From the NCBI GenBank assembly GCA_024636635.1, contig JAGXGV010000094.1:1-48663 (forward strand): DNA of 48,663 nt, read 5' to 3'. The notes under the pieces were generated by a model. It was not told where the DNA came from and did not search any database. It saw only the letters and a program-made list of their open reading frames with translations. This DNA comes from Puniceibacterium sp. (GTDB lineage Bacteria; Pseudomonadota; Alphaproteobacteria; Rhodobacterales; Rhodobacteraceae). Below, piece by piece: positions 1-7,959 of this stretch (its first letter is position 1; every line of letters begins with the position of its first letter). A program made the translations under genes and the position numbers.

Positions 1-99
1 GCGCTCTTGCGCCTCGTCAGCGCCGTGCTGGTCGAGATCGACGAAAAATGGGCCTCCGAAACGAAGGCCTACATCAAGTGGGAATGCCAGGATGCATGA
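1..99 (+). pseudogene. C-terminal end of an IS256-family transposase (partial)
   Basis: The frame starting at base 1 is open to a TGA at 97-99 and reads RLVSAVLVEIDEKWASE followed by a short tail. This resembles the last helix of IS256-family (Mutator-like) transposases. Only about 32 residues lie in the window, so it may be the end of an intact element to the left or another fragment. The bases after the stop (about 100-138) probably hold the right end of the element, which then cuts into the ParD-like stub. The family call rests on a short match. Confidence 0.55.
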
Positions 100-138
100 C
101 CCGATCTTAGAAGAATTTCCAGACAACGGGTTGCTCAA

Positions 139-180
139 TCGCTCTTCGTGCAGTTCATCATAGATTTTTACGATACCCAT
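139..180 (-). pseudogene. 5' stub of a ParD-like antitoxin gene, cut by an IS end
   Basis: On the minus strand an ATG at 180-178 opens MGIVKIYDELHEER, which matches the conserved N-terminus of ParD-like type II antitoxins (typically MGIVKI-DELHEE followed by RRAS and SINAQAEFW). After about 14 residues the similarity stops and the frame runs into the IS256-type remnant. A purine-rich ribosome-binding stretch (GAAAGGGA on the minus strand, about 190-197) precedes the ATG, and a perfect inverted repeat lies just beyond it, as expected for an autoregulated toxin-antitoxin promoter. No toxin gene is visible. It is a broken, non-functional gene; the identification rests on 14 residues plus context. 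Confidence 0.45.
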
Positions 181-200
181 CGCCGTGCGTCCCTTTCTTT

Positions 201-230
201 TACATACGAAACGTCTATGATTCGTATGTA
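201..230. promoter_or_regulatory. Perfect 10-bp inverted repeat with 10-bp spacer (putative operator)
   Basis: TACATACGAA (201-210) and TTCGTATGTA (221-230) are exact reverse complements separated by 10 bases. The arrangement resembles operators of dimeric repressors (TetR/AcrR-like or antitoxin-type). It lies about 20 bases upstream of the ParD-like stub on the minus strand, so the simplest reading is the autoregulatory operator of that lost toxin-antitoxin operon. Confidence 0.5.
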
Positions 231-247
231 CAGAAAAAGCGTCCCGG

Positions 248-421
248 TCAAACTGCCAAGGTGGCGAGGTATCCGGTGTTTGGCAAAGGAGTTGTCCGCC
301 GGTTTCTTGCGGCGACTCTGATTTCAGGGGCGCTGATTTCGGTTTCTGGGTTGAGCCAGACGGGTCCAGCCGGTTGCCAGTTGCGGATTTTGCCTGACCA
401 GCGCTCCGGATTTTGCGTCCG
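248..421 (-). pseudogene. C-terminal remnant of an IS3-like integrase/transposase
   Basis: The minus-strand frame contains NPERWSGKIRNWQPAGPVWL and then NPE, ending at a stop at 248. This RWSG-x-x-RNW-x-P-x-G-x-V-x-LNPE signature is, from memory, the tail of some IS3-like DDE transposases. No catalytic DDE region is present and nothing upstream continues the similarity, so only the last 55-60 codons survive. It could instead be the tail of another DDE integrase family. Confidence 0.3.
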
Positions 422-558
422 CGCATATGCGTAGAGAAGGCTTATCCCTCTCCTTCCGGTGAGCACAACATATTGAATCCTTCGCGGCCACGGTCCTAAT
501 TTTGTGCTGAGCTTTGATTGATTTTCTGCGACCTATGCTCAGCCCAGAATGCCGATCC

Positions 559-980
559 TCAGACGCGCTGGTCAACAAAATCGCGACAGGTCGCCGGTGC
601 GAGACAGACGCCGATGCCGAGCAGCGTGTCAAAGGCGCCGTGTATGTGTCGTCGCCGGTTCCAGCGAAACACGAACTCGTCGAGGTAACGTTGCAGGTGG
701 CGTTTTCTGAGACCGTGGAACACGCCTTTCGCCCATCGCTTCAGGTTCGAGACGACGCGATGCACCCAAGGCAGGATGTCGTGCGCGCCTCTGCCGGTCA
801 CGACCCTTGCCTCGTGCGTGTTCGCGGGTGGGTTCTCGTAGCCGAGCCACCCGTCGGTGATGATATGCGCGCCCGGTTCGACGGCGCGGTCGATGAAGCC
901 GTGCAGCGTCTTCGAGGAGCCGTCAGGGATGTGTCCCATGCGGATACGACGCGGCCGCCCGTCTTCGGACAATTCCACCC
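559..980 (-). pseudogene. C-terminal half of an IS1595 (ISXO2-like) transposase
   Basis: The minus-strand frame shows an ISXO2-type DDE core: [20 protein letters not shown], then [10 protein letters not shown] (an acidic catalytic site), the [17 protein letters not shown] stretch, and [18 protein letters not shown] ending in FRWNRR. These motifs define the C-terminal half of IS1595-family transposases, which are normally around 300 residues. The N-terminal half, with its zinc-binding region, is absent. Similarity ends near base 980, where a degenerate integrase begins on the other strand, so the element was truncated by recombination. It cannot encode an active transposase. Confidence 0.65.
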
Positions 981-1494
981 GGAAGCTCTCCGCTATTCTT
1001 AGTGCCAATGAGGTGGTCAGCTTTTTGGAAGCCGTGCCATCTCTCAAGGCACGCGACGCATTGACGACTGCCTATGCCGCCGGACTTCGCGCGTCCGAGA
1101 CGGTCAGCCTGAAGATTGGCGATATCGTGCCGAAGGCGCGTCTGCGACACGACAGCGATCGAATGTTGATTTAAGTCCGCTACGGCAAGGGTGCCAAGGA
1201 TCGGACGGTCATGCTTTCGCCTCTGCTCCTCAAAGTTCTGCGGACCTACTGGCGGCTTGCCGGTCCGCGACCAAGGCGGCGGGCCTGATCAAGCGCGTCA
1301 GCGGGTATTTGCTGCGGCACAGCTTCGCGACCCATCTGCTCGAAAGCGGCACGGATATCCGGATCATCCAAGTGCTGTTGGGGCACAGTAACCTCTCGAC
1401 AACAGCTCGATATACGCATGTCGCAGCGACGACGATCTCCAAGACGCAGAGTCCATTTGACCGCCTGACGCTGGAGGTGGTGCCGCCGAACTGA
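980..1494 (+). pseudogene. Degenerate tyrosine recombinase of the IS91-associated type
   Basis: A phage-integrase-like protein is spread over two frames. The first part reads [19 protein letters not shown] and [17 protein letters not shown] (first catalytic Arg in AGLRASE), then meets an in-frame TAA at 1172-1174. The same frame continues with [13 protein letters not shown] and RTYWRLAGP up to a stop near 1288. The C-terminal part is in another frame: [47 protein letters not shown], ending at 1494. The H-x-x-R box and the Tyr are therefore intact, but a stop, an internal deletion and a frameshift break the gene. Relatives usually sit directly upstream of an IS91-family transposase, as the next feature does. 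Confidence 0.7.
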
Positions 1495-1502
1495 GTGCCG
1501 CG

Positions 1503-1534
1503 ATGCGCTCCGAACTGGAGGTGGCGGACGTTGG
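1503..1534 (+). pseudogene. First codons of an IS91-family transposase
   Basis: Directly after the integrase remnant, ATG at 1503 opens MRSELEVADV, which matches the start of IS91-family transposases paired with such integrases (MRS-LEVADIFRRHG type). The similarity ends at about 1534 and the frame then runs into unrelated sequence. This marks the break point where the IS91-type element was lost and the aldehyde dehydrogenase region begins. Confidence 0.4.
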
Positions 1535-1681
1535 AATGTCCCGACGGACTGGGAAACGTCAGCGAAACCAATGGAACATAGCACACAATCCCACAACATC
1601 GTGAGGCGCAATGAGCAGCGAGGACGGAACGGACAGCCACAGGTTTTGTTTCCTTTCGACTCTGAAATGAAAGGCCACGCA

Positions 1682-3064
1682 ATGACCGACCGCACCATCC
1701 AGACCGTAAATCCGTTCACCGAGGAAAAGCTGGAATCCTATCCCCTCATGTCCGATGACAAAATGTTCGAGGCGCTGCAATCCAGCCACGATGCCTTTCT
1801 GTCTTGGCGGCACACACCCATCGCGGACCGCGCGAAGGTCATCGCACGCATCGGCGAAGAGCTGACTGCGGCAAAAGACGAGTTCGCCGAACTGATGACC
1901 GCCGAAGTGGGCAAGCTGCTCAAGGACAGCCGGGACGAGATCGACCTCTGTGCCGGGATCTGCGCGTACAGCGCCGCGCAGGGCCCCAAAGTACTGGCGG
2001 ACGAAGAAAGAGAGCTGCAGGATGGCCGCAAGGGGATCGTCACCTATTCGCCCACCGGCGTCATCTACGGCATCCAGCCGTGGAACTTTCCGGCCTATCA
2101 GGCCGTGCGCTATTCCATCGCCAACCTGATGGCGGGCAATGGTGTCCTTCTCAAGCATGCCGAAAATTGCACCGGCAGCGGCATGATGCTGCGGGAAATC
2201 TACGAACGTGCGGGCCTGCCCAAGGGGTTGTTTTCGGTCATCACCATCGACCACGACCAGTCTGACAAGCTGATCGCGCATGATCTGGTGCGCGGTGTCA
2301 CCATGACCGGCAGCGCCAAGGCCGGCAGCATCATCGGCAAGACGTCGGGCGAACATCTCAAGAAGACTGTCCTGGAACTCGGCTCGAACGACGCTTACCT
2401 CGTGCTTGAGGATGCCGATATCGACCTTGCGGTGAAAACCTGCGTCGTAGGCCGGATCTACAACAACGGCGAAACCTGCGTGAACGCCAAACGCTTTGTG
2501 GTGGTAGATGCTGTTTATGACGCGTTCGTCGATGGTTTCGTCAAGGCGATGGCCGACATCCGGACCGGCGATCCCATGGACGGGGAAACCCGGCTGGGCC
2601 CGATGGCGCGCAGCGACCTGCGCGACACCCTGCACGCGCAGGTGCACGACAGCGTGAAACGTGGCGCAAAGGTGGCGTGCGGCGGCGAGATTCCGGACGG
2701 AACTGGCTACTTCTACCCGGCCACCGTATTGACCGACGTCACCCCCGGTCAGCCGGCCTATGATGACGAACTGTTCGGTCCCGTTGCCTCGGTAATCCGC
2801 GCCAAGGATGACGAGGACGCCATGCGCATCGCAAACGACAGCCGGTTCGGGCTGGGCGGCGGTATCTTTTCAAAGGATGAGGCCCGTGCCGTAGAAATGG
2901 CGAAAAACCATTTCGACACCGGCATGGTGTTTATCAACCACTTCAACCTTGCCGCACCGGAAATGCCGTTCGGCGGCGTCAAGGACTCGGGCCATGGGCG
3001 TGAACACGGCGGTTTCGGCATGCGGGAGTTCGTCAATGCCAAGGCGATTGCCTTGGCTGCGTGA
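1682..3064 (+). CDS. Aldehyde dehydrogenase, succinate-semialdehyde dehydrogenase type
   Basis: A 460-residue cytoplasmic NAD(P)-dependent aldehyde dehydrogenase of the short succinate-semialdehyde dehydrogenase type, which oxidises succinate semialdehyde (or a similar aldehyde) to the acid. Visible family landmarks are PWNFP (cofactor/oxyanion region), VTMTGSAKAG (Rossmann loop), VLELGSNDAYLVL (general-base Glu) and NNGETCVNAKRF (catalytic Cys), followed by ELFGPVA and PFGGVKDSGHGRE. The length is right for the short subfamily (about 455) and shorter than GabD (about 480). The open frame extends upstream to 1571, but similarity starts at MTDRTIQTVNPFTEE, so ATG 1682 is chosen. The gene stands alone between IS debris and its own terminator, so substrate cannot be read from context. 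Other short aldehyde dehydrogenases are possible. Confidence 0.88.
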   Translation: MTDRTIQTVNPFTEEKLESYPLMSDDKMFEALQSSHDAFLSWRHTPIADRAKVIARIGEELTAAKDEFAELMTAEVGKLLKDSRDEIDLCAGICAYSAAQGPKVLADEERELQDGRKGIVTYSPTGVIYGIQPWNFPAYQAVRYSIANLMAGNGVLLKHAENCTGSGMMLREIYERAGLPKGLFSVITIDHDQSDKLIAHDLVRGVTMTGSAKAGSIIGKTSGEHLKKTVLELGSNDAYLVLEDADIDLAVKTCVVGRIYNNGETCVNAKRFVVVDAVYDAFVDGFVKAMADIRTGDPMDGETRLGPMARSDLRDTLHAQVHDSVKRGAKVACGGEIPDGTGYFYPATVLTDVTPGQPAYDDELFGPVASVIRAKDDEDAMRIANDSRFGLGGGIFSKDEARAVEMAKNHFDTGMVFINHFNLAAPEMPFGGVKDSGHGREHGGFGMREFVNAKAIALAA

Positions 3065-3103
3065 TCGCCGAACAGGTTCCATGGTCCTGAAAATTAAATC
3101 GAA

Positions 3104-3140
3104 AAACGCCGCGATGGAGTTACCGTCGCGGCGTTTCTCT
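3104..3140 (+). terminator. Terminator after the aldehyde dehydrogenase gene
   Basis: AAACGCCGCGA (3104-3114) pairs perfectly with TCGCGGCGTTT (3126-3136) around an 11-base loop and is followed by a short pyrimidine run (CTCT). The T tract is weak, but the 11-bp stem 39 bases after the stop codon fits a Rho-independent terminator. Confidence 0.7.
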
Positions 3141-3241
3141 GCGCACCTCTCGGCCCCGCGCAAGATGCGGACCGCTGAAGACCGAGCCAGACAAACCGGA
3201 TACAGCCCGGATGCCTGCGCAGCTTGTCGGATGACTTCCTA

Positions 3242-4349
3242 ACCCGGATAATTCACGAGAAGGCGGCGGAGGTAGCGTAGCCATCTGAAATACTGTATGT
3301 TTTGGGTGCTACAGCCAAACATTCAGCTTTTGAGAGGACGACCTCCGCCATGGTCCAGTCTACGTGCTCAACGCCTCGGGACACTGCTGCGCCCGGCCCG
3401 CAGCCCCAAGGGGGCCGAGAGCGCGGCCCATATCCGCCGGTTGATGCGGCAGATCGCCAAGTATTGGCCCGGGACCGGCATCCTGCTGCGGGCCGACAGC
3501 CATTACTGCACACCCGAGGGTCTGGACCTGTGTGACGGGCTCGGGCTGCGCTATATCTTCGGGTTGTCGAAAAATGGCCGTCTGGCGCAGAACATCTCGG
3601 CCCTGGAGGCGTCGACGGCGACGCGCTACGCTCGCACGCCGGGCCAGAAGCAACGCCGGTTCAAGACCTTTTCCTACGCGGCCCGGTCATGGTCGAAACC
3701 GCGCCGCGTGATCGCCCGCGTCGAGGTTGGCCCAATGGGGCGCGATACCCGCTACATCGTCACCAATCTCGAGGGCGGCCGCGGCAAGCATCTTTACGAA
3801 AAACTTTATTCCGCGCGCGGTCAGGCCGAAAACCACATCAAGGCATGGAAGACTCATCTCGCCTCAGACCGAACATCATGTTCGAAGGCGAACGCCAACC
3901 AGATGCGCGTTCGCCCGGCTTACGCGGCCCCACCGGGGCCACGGTCCGGGCTCACTGCTGCACGGTTGCGCCTACTGGCTCTGGTGGAAATTGCGCGCGG
4001 CTTGCCCGAAGCGTTCACCGTGGCGCCGCGCCCAGTTCGACACACTGCGGCTGCACCTCGTCAAGCTGGCCGCCACCATCGTCGAGAAAAAGACCCGGAT
4101 CATCGTCACTCTGCCGGCATCCTGTCCCCAGCAAGGACTTCTCCACCTTCTCTTCGACGCCCTCGCCCCACCGAAAGCAGTCTGACGCAAGCGCCCCGAC
4201 CTCATCAAAACATCAATCCATATTACCCAACAGCCACGTCAACGACCGGCAAGCAAACCGGTCGCCGACATCTGATGCGCGCGACAGACCCAAGACGCGG
4301 GAAACCGGCCCAATGAACAGAAGAATGTCGCTTCATGAATTATCCGGGT
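3242..4349. mobile_element. Defective IS1380-type insertion sequence with perfect 14-bp ends
   Basis: ACCCGGATAATTCA (3242-3255) and TGAATTATCCGGGT (4336-4349) are perfect inverted repeats of the kind that ends IS1380-family elements. The element is about 1.1 kb, against roughly 1.6-1.7 kb for intact relatives, and its transposase is broken, so it has lost internal sequence. A second inverted repeat (GGCGGAGGT 3265-3273, ACCTCCGCC 3341-3349) sits just before the transposase start. No target duplication is visible (left flank TCCTA, right flank CAACC). The right end supplies the last base of the fliI stop codon. Confidence 0.8.
3350..4185 (+). pseudogene. IS1380-family transposase, internally deleted and frameshifted
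   Basis: An ATG at 3350 starts a few codons that no longer join the conserved core. In another frame the DDE region appears: RPARSPKGAESAAHIRRLM, then GILLRADSHYCTPEGLDLCD with the catalytic Asp, IFGLSKNGRLAQ, and ENHIKAWKTHLASDRTSCSK followed by ANANQ, as in IS1380-family transposases. The C-terminus (HGCAYWLWWKLR, RAQFDTLRLHLVKLAATIVE) is in a third frame and stops at 4185. Roughly the first 150-200 residues of a normal 440-450-residue protein are missing. It cannot be functional. Confidence 0.75.
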
Positions 4350-5743
4350 CAACCGCCGCGACCGACAGGAGCTTTTGCCTGAGGACGCCTGGATTTGGCT
4401 TGGGCAGATACCCCGGTCCCCGATGTTGCTCTGCGCAGCAGCAGTGTCAGCCTGGAAAAGCTGTTGTCCACGCCGATGGTTGTTGTCTCCGCCAGAAAAG
4501 CCTCCAGCTCTGGCCAGGCCTTGATCGCCTGATCCAGAAGTGGATCACTCCCGTCGCGGTACAGCCCGGCCCGGATCATCGTCTCGGACCGGGCATAGGC
4601 GCCAAGCAGCTTGCGCGCGAGCGTGATCTGAAGGTTTTCATCCTCGCTTGCCGCTTCGGGAAGGCTGCGCGAGACAGAGCGCAGCAAGTCGACGGCTGGG
4701 AAACGTCCCCGTTCCGCGATCTGCCGGTCCAGAACCACATGACCGTCCAGGACACCGCGCAATATGTCGGCCACCGGTTCATCCATGTCCGAACCGGCCA
4801 CAAGTACGCTGAAGACGGCCGTGATATCGCCCATTTCGGCGGTCCCGGGTCCGGCGCGCTCCGCAAGTGTCATGATCTGATGTGCCGTTGACGCAGGAAA
4901 TCCGCGCAGTGACGGCATTTCACCGGAGGCAATGGCCACTTCACGATGCGCCTCGGCAAAGCGGGTGATGGAATCGGCGAGGTAAAGCACATGTTTTCCT
5001 TGATCGCGGAAATGCTCGGCAATGGTCATCGCCGCCTGCGCACAGCGTCTCCGTTCCAGCGGAGAGCGGTCGGATGTGGCCGCGATGACCACCGCCCTTG
5101 CCATGCCCTCCGGTCCCAACACATTGTTGACGAAATCGCGCACCTCGCGCCCACGCTCACCGACCAGAGCGAGCACGACCACGTCGGCTTGCATCCCGCG
5201 TGCGAACTGCGCAAGCAACCGCGACTTGCCGACACCGGACCCGGCAAAAAGCCCGATCCGCTGCCCCTTGACCACCGGCAACAGCGTATTGAAGACCGAC
5301 AGGCCGGTCTCGAGCCGGACGCCCAGACCGCGGCGCTGGGCGGCGGGCGGCGGAGCGGCGCGAAACGGTCGCCGCTTTGGGCCGTCGATGATCGGGTTTC
5401 CGTCCAGCGGAATGCCGTAGGGGTCAATCACGCGCCCGATCCACGAATCGGCCGGGGCCAGTGTGGGCGGTCCAAGCACGGCCACGCGATCTCCTTGCGA
5501 AACGCCATCGATCCCCGCGTCGGGCAGCATGCCGACAAGGTCATCGCGGATGCGCAGCACCTCACCTCCCAGCGGTTCGCCCGAGGTGCGCAAGAGCCTG
5601 ACGCGGTCCCCGATCGACGCAAGATGCGCAAGGCCCCGGACCCAGATCACCGATCCGTCCACCGAGCGGACGCGCCCCACGGCCCGCACGCTCTGCAATG
5701 CGGCCAGCTGCGCGCGCAGGCCGGTAATCTCATCTCTAACCAT
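4349..5743 (-). CDS. fliI: Flagellum-specific export ATPase FliI
   Basis: A 464-residue F1-beta-like ATPase that energises the flagellar type III export gate at the inner membrane. The Walker A loop is GSGVGKS (about residues 166-172), followed by LALVGERGREVRDF, the DSITRFAEAHREVA region (Walker B/catalytic core) and GEMPSLRGFPAS, all typical of FliI. The N-terminal beta-barrel region is complete. The start MVRDEITGLRAQL is the only reasonable one, and the gene is divergent from flgB. The C-terminus is odd: after the conserved RLTLLLRRA there is a basic tail ending VGRGG, and the TGA at 4351-4349 takes its last base from the IS1380-type terminal repeat. The insertion may have changed the last codons, but the catalytic domain is intact. 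Confidence 0.93.
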   Translation of the reverse strand: MVRDEITGLRAQLAALQSVRAVGRVRSVDGSVIWVRGLAHLASIGDRVRLLRTSGEPLGGEVLRIRDDLVGMLPDAGIDGVSQGDRVAVLGPPTLAPADSWIGRVIDPYGIPLDGNPIIDGPKRRPFRAAPPPAAQRRGLGVRLETGLSVFNTLLPVVKGQRIGLFAGSGVGKSRLLAQFARGMQADVVVLALVGERGREVRDFVNNVLGPEGMARAVVIAATSDRSPLERRRCAQAAMTIAEHFRDQGKHVLYLADSITRFAEAHREVAIASGEMPSLRGFPASTAHQIMTLAERAGPGTAEMGDITAVFSVLVAGSDMDEPVADILRGVLDGHVVLDRQIAERGRFPAVDLLRSVSRSLPEAASEDENLQITLARKLLGAYARSETMIRAGLYRDGSDPLLDQAIKAWPELEAFLAETTTIGVDNSFSRLTLLLRRATSGTGVSAQAKSRRPQAKAPVGRGG

Positions 5744-5790
5744 CGTTCGGTTCCTTCATCCTCTGATCACTGTTTCTAAAGGAATCAGGG

Positions 5791-5805
5791 TTAAGCCTTG
5801 ATTGA
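5791..5805. promoter_or_regulatory. Candidate CtrA-binding site between fliI and flgB
   Basis: TTAA (5791-5794), seven bases, then TTGA (5802-5805) is one mismatch from the CtrA consensus TTAA-N7-TTAA. It lies in the short region between the divergent fliI and flgB genes, 29 bases before the preferred flgB start. CtrA controls flagellar genes in many Rhodobacterales, so both position and motif fit; one short motif alone is weak evidence. Confidence 0.4.
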
Positions 5806-5834
5806 AGACACACAAAATCGAGGGAGAAGCCCCG

Positions 5835-6218
5835 GTGTTCCAGAACCTGGACATATTCAGAACGGCCATGTCCATGGCCCGCCACGCAGGCGCCCAGCAA
5901 GCGGCGAGCGCCCAGAATATCGCCAATGCCGATACTCCGGGGTATCGCGCACGCGAGATTTTGGGCTTTGCCGAGTTGACAAAGCGCAACCCGGGGGCCG
6001 ACCAGCTGCGCGCCACCCGGACAGGGCACATGATGGGACAGACGGCGGGCGAAGTACCGACCACGGAACGTCGCCAGGCGGCAGATCCGAACGGCAACAG
6101 CGTGTCCCTGGAATCGGAGATGCTGACGGCCGTGGACGCCAAGCGCGCTCATGACAAATCACTGGCGATCTATCGCTCGAACCTCAACATCCTGCGCACC
6201 AGTCTGGGCCGCGGATAA
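5835..6218 (+). CDS. flgB: Flagellar proximal rod protein FlgB
   Basis: A 127-residue rod protein of the flagellar basal body, exported through the type III gate. It carries the rod-family N-terminal signature (AQNIANADTPGYRAREI) and a C-terminal helix ending SNLNILRTSLGRG. The open frame reaches back to a TTG at 5802, but AGGGAG (5821-5826) sits 8 bases before a GTG at 5835, and the resulting VFQNLDIFRTAMSMA matches the usual FlgB start, so GTG 5835 is preferred. First gene of a nine-gene basal-body operon. Confidence 0.88.
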   Translation: MFQNLDIFRTAMSMARHAGAQQAASAQNIANADTPGYRAREILGFAELTKRNPGADQLRATRTGHMMGQTAGEVPTTERRQAADPNGNSVSLESEMLTAVDAKRAHDKSLAIYRSNLNILRTSLGRG

Positions 6219-6233
6219 CGACCGGGGGTCGCC

Positions 6234-6626
6234 ATGTCTGATTTTTCCAACGCCTTGTCAACATCCGCCAGCGGGCTGCGGGCCCAGGCGCTGCGCCTGC
6301 GCCTGACCTCGGAGAACATCGCGAACACCGACACGCCCGGATACCACCGCAAGACGGTTCCCTTCGACACCAAAGTCGATCCGCGCACTGGTGCCGCCCT
6401 GGTGGAAACCGGACGGGTGAATCTCGACCGGTCCGAACTCGAACAGATCCACGATCCGGCGCACCCGATGGCGGATGAGAACGGCAATTACGACGGCTCG
6501 AACGTCGACATCATCATCGAAATTGCTGACGCGCGCGAGGCGCAGCGCAGCTATGAGGCGAACCTCAAGATGTTCGACCAGGCCCGGCAGATGTCGTCCG
6601 GCCTGATGGATCTCTTGCGCCGTTAA
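6234..6626 (+). CDS. flgC: Flagellar proximal rod protein FlgC
   Basis: A 130-residue rod subunit that assembles with FlgB and FlgF in the periplasmic rod. The N-terminus has SASGLRAQALRLRLTSENIA and NTDTPGYHRK, and the C-terminus has the conserved DIIIEIADAREAQRSYEANL helix that ends rod proteins. The length is normal for FlgC. It follows flgB by 15 bases and lies in the same operon, so co-expression of the early rod genes is expected. Confidence 0.93.
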   Translation: MSDFSNALSTSASGLRAQALRLRLTSENIANTDTPGYHRKTVPFDTKVDPRTGAALVETGRVNLDRSELEQIHDPAHPMADENGNYDGSNVDIIIEIADAREAQRSYEANLKMFDQARQMSSGLMDLLRR

Positions 6627-6649
6627 CCCCGAACCGAATGGAGACCAGA

Positions 6650-6955
6650 ATGGACGTTCGTTCCCTTTTTGCCGCGCAGAGTTATGCGGCGTCCCGACCC
6701 GTCACGGAACCGCAGCCCGAAACGGCCACGCCACAGGCCGACAGGCCCGGGTCCGCCTTCGGCCAGATCGTCACGGATTTTGCCCAGACCCTGCGTGACG
6801 GCGAAAACATTGCAGGGGCGAGCATGGTCGGCGATGCGGACCCTCATGCTCTGGTGCAGGCGCTGGCCCAGTCGGAACTGGCGGTCGAGGCCGTCGTGAC
6901 CGTGCGCAACAAGGTTGTCGAAGCGTATCAGGAAATCCTCAGGATGCCGGTCTGA
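6650..6955 (+). CDS. fliE: Flagellar hook-basal body protein FliE
   Basis: A 101-residue protein that links the MS ring to the rod. The C-terminal half is typical: FGQIVTDFAQTLRDGENIA, then VQALAQSELAVEAVVTVRNK and VVEAYQEILRMPV. Two in-frame ATGs exist. GGAG (6640-6643) is 6 bases before ATG 6650, giving MDVRSLFAAQSY, so that start is chosen over 6638. It sits between flgC and fliQ, the usual alphaproteobacterial order. Confidence 0.92.
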   Translation: MDVRSLFAAQSYAASRPVTEPQPETATPQADRPGSAFGQIVTDFAQTLRDGENIAGASMVGDADPHALVQALAQSELAVEAVVTVRNKVVEAYQEILRMPV

Positions 6956-6956
6956 C

Positions 6957-7226
6957 ATGCTTAACGAGGCCATCTTCTTTGACACCCTGCGACAGGGTCT
7001 CTGGATTGCAACCATCACCTCGGTACCGATCCTGACAGCCGCTCTGGTCGCGGGCGTCGCGGTCGGTCTGTTCCAGGCGCTCACGTCGATCCAGGAAATG
7101 ACGCTGACCTTCGTGCCGAAACTGGCCTGCATCGTCGGCGTCTTCTGGATTTCGATGAGCTTCATGACGCAGACCCTGGTGGCCTTTTTCCAAGACCAGA
7201 TCATTCCCATCATCGCAGGAGGCTGA
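6957..7226 (+). CDS. fliQ: Flagellar export gate protein FliQ
   Basis: An 89-residue inner-membrane component of the FliPQR export gate. There are two hydrophobic hairpins (about residues 15-40, WIATITSVPILTAALVAGVA, and 52-75, FVPKLACIVGVFWISMSF) separated by the conserved LFQALTSIQEMTLTFVPK loop. The length is exactly typical. It begins 1 base after the fliE stop. Its partners fliP and fliR are not in this window. Confidence 0.93.
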   Translation: MLNEAIFFDTLRQGLWIATITSVPILTAALVAGVAVGLFQALTSIQEMTLTFVPKLACIVGVFWISMSFMTQTLVAFFQDQIIPIIAGG

Positions 7227-7229
7227 ACC

Positions 7230-7940
7230 ATGGAAACCGCAACCTATACAACGCTGACCCGCCAGTCGGGGCTGATGCGTGAAATGCAGGTGATCGCGAA
7301 CAACATCGCCAACACCGCCACGACCGGTTTCCGGCAGGAAGGCGTGATCTTTGCCGAATATGTCGCAAGGACCGATTACGGCAGTATCTCGATGGCCACG
7401 GCGCAGATCCACAACACCTCGACACTTCAGGGCACGCTGACGCAGACCGGCGGGCAGTTCGACGTGGGCCTCAATGGTGACGGATTCTTCCTGATCCAGA
7501 CGCCGGAGGGCGACAGGCTCACGCGGTCCGGGGCCTTTACCCCGAGTGCCAACGGGGATCTGGTGAACATGGACGGCTATCCGGTTCTGGATCCGGGTGG
7601 CGCGCCGGTGTTCATTCCGCCGGACGCCAGCGACCTTGCCGTCGCCCAGGATGGCACGCTCAGCTCGCAGGGACGTCCGCTGGGTCAGATCGGCGTTGTT
7701 CAGCCCACGGATTTCAACGGCATGATCCGTCACAACGGCACCCTGTTCGAAAGCACGTCCGGTTTCGAGCCGGTGGAACAGCCAACCATCATGCAAGGCT
7801 TTCTCGAATCGTCGAACGTCGATGCCGTGGGCCAGATCGCCCGCATGATCGAGGTGCAGCGCGCCTACGAAATGGGCCAGAACTTTCTGAATGCCGAGAA
7901 CGAGCGCATCACGAGTGCGATCAAGACCTTCATCAAATAA
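7230..7940 (+). CDS. flgF: Flagellar rod protein FlgF
   Basis: A 236-residue proximal rod protein. The N-terminal rod/hook motif is MREMQVIANNIANTATTGFR, followed by the FlgE/F/G-like core (GLNGDGFFLIQTPEGDRLTR, SGAFTPSANGDLVNMDGYPV) and the C-terminal FLESSNVDAVGQIARMIEVQ and RAYEMGQNFL signature. It is shorter than FlgG (261) and lacks the FlgG-specific stretch, which supports FlgF. It starts 3 bases after fliQ, and a GGAGG-like Shine-Dalgarno site overlaps the fliQ end. Confidence 0.92.
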   Translation: METATYTTLTRQSGLMREMQVIANNIANTATTGFRQEGVIFAEYVARTDYGSISMATAQIHNTSTLQGTLTQTGGQFDVGLNGDGFFLIQTPEGDRLTRSGAFTPSANGDLVNMDGYPVLDPGGAPVFIPPDASDLAVAQDGTLSSQGRPLGQIGVVQPTDFNGMIRHNGTLFESTSGFEPVEQPTIMQGFLESSNVDAVGQIARMIEVQRAYEMGQNFLNAENERITSAIKTFIK

Positions 7941-7959
7941 CCCCGAAAAGGAGCACAAG

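Noticed and set aside
3237-4354. Target-site duplication flanking the IS1380-type element
   Set aside because: Flanking bases (TCCTA and CAACC) do not match, so no duplication can be claimed; later deletion or recombination may explain it.
5802-5834. TTG start for flgB at 5802
   Set aside because: It would place the Shine-Dalgarno site inside the gene and add residues not seen in FlgB; GTG 5835 has AGGGAG at 8 bases.
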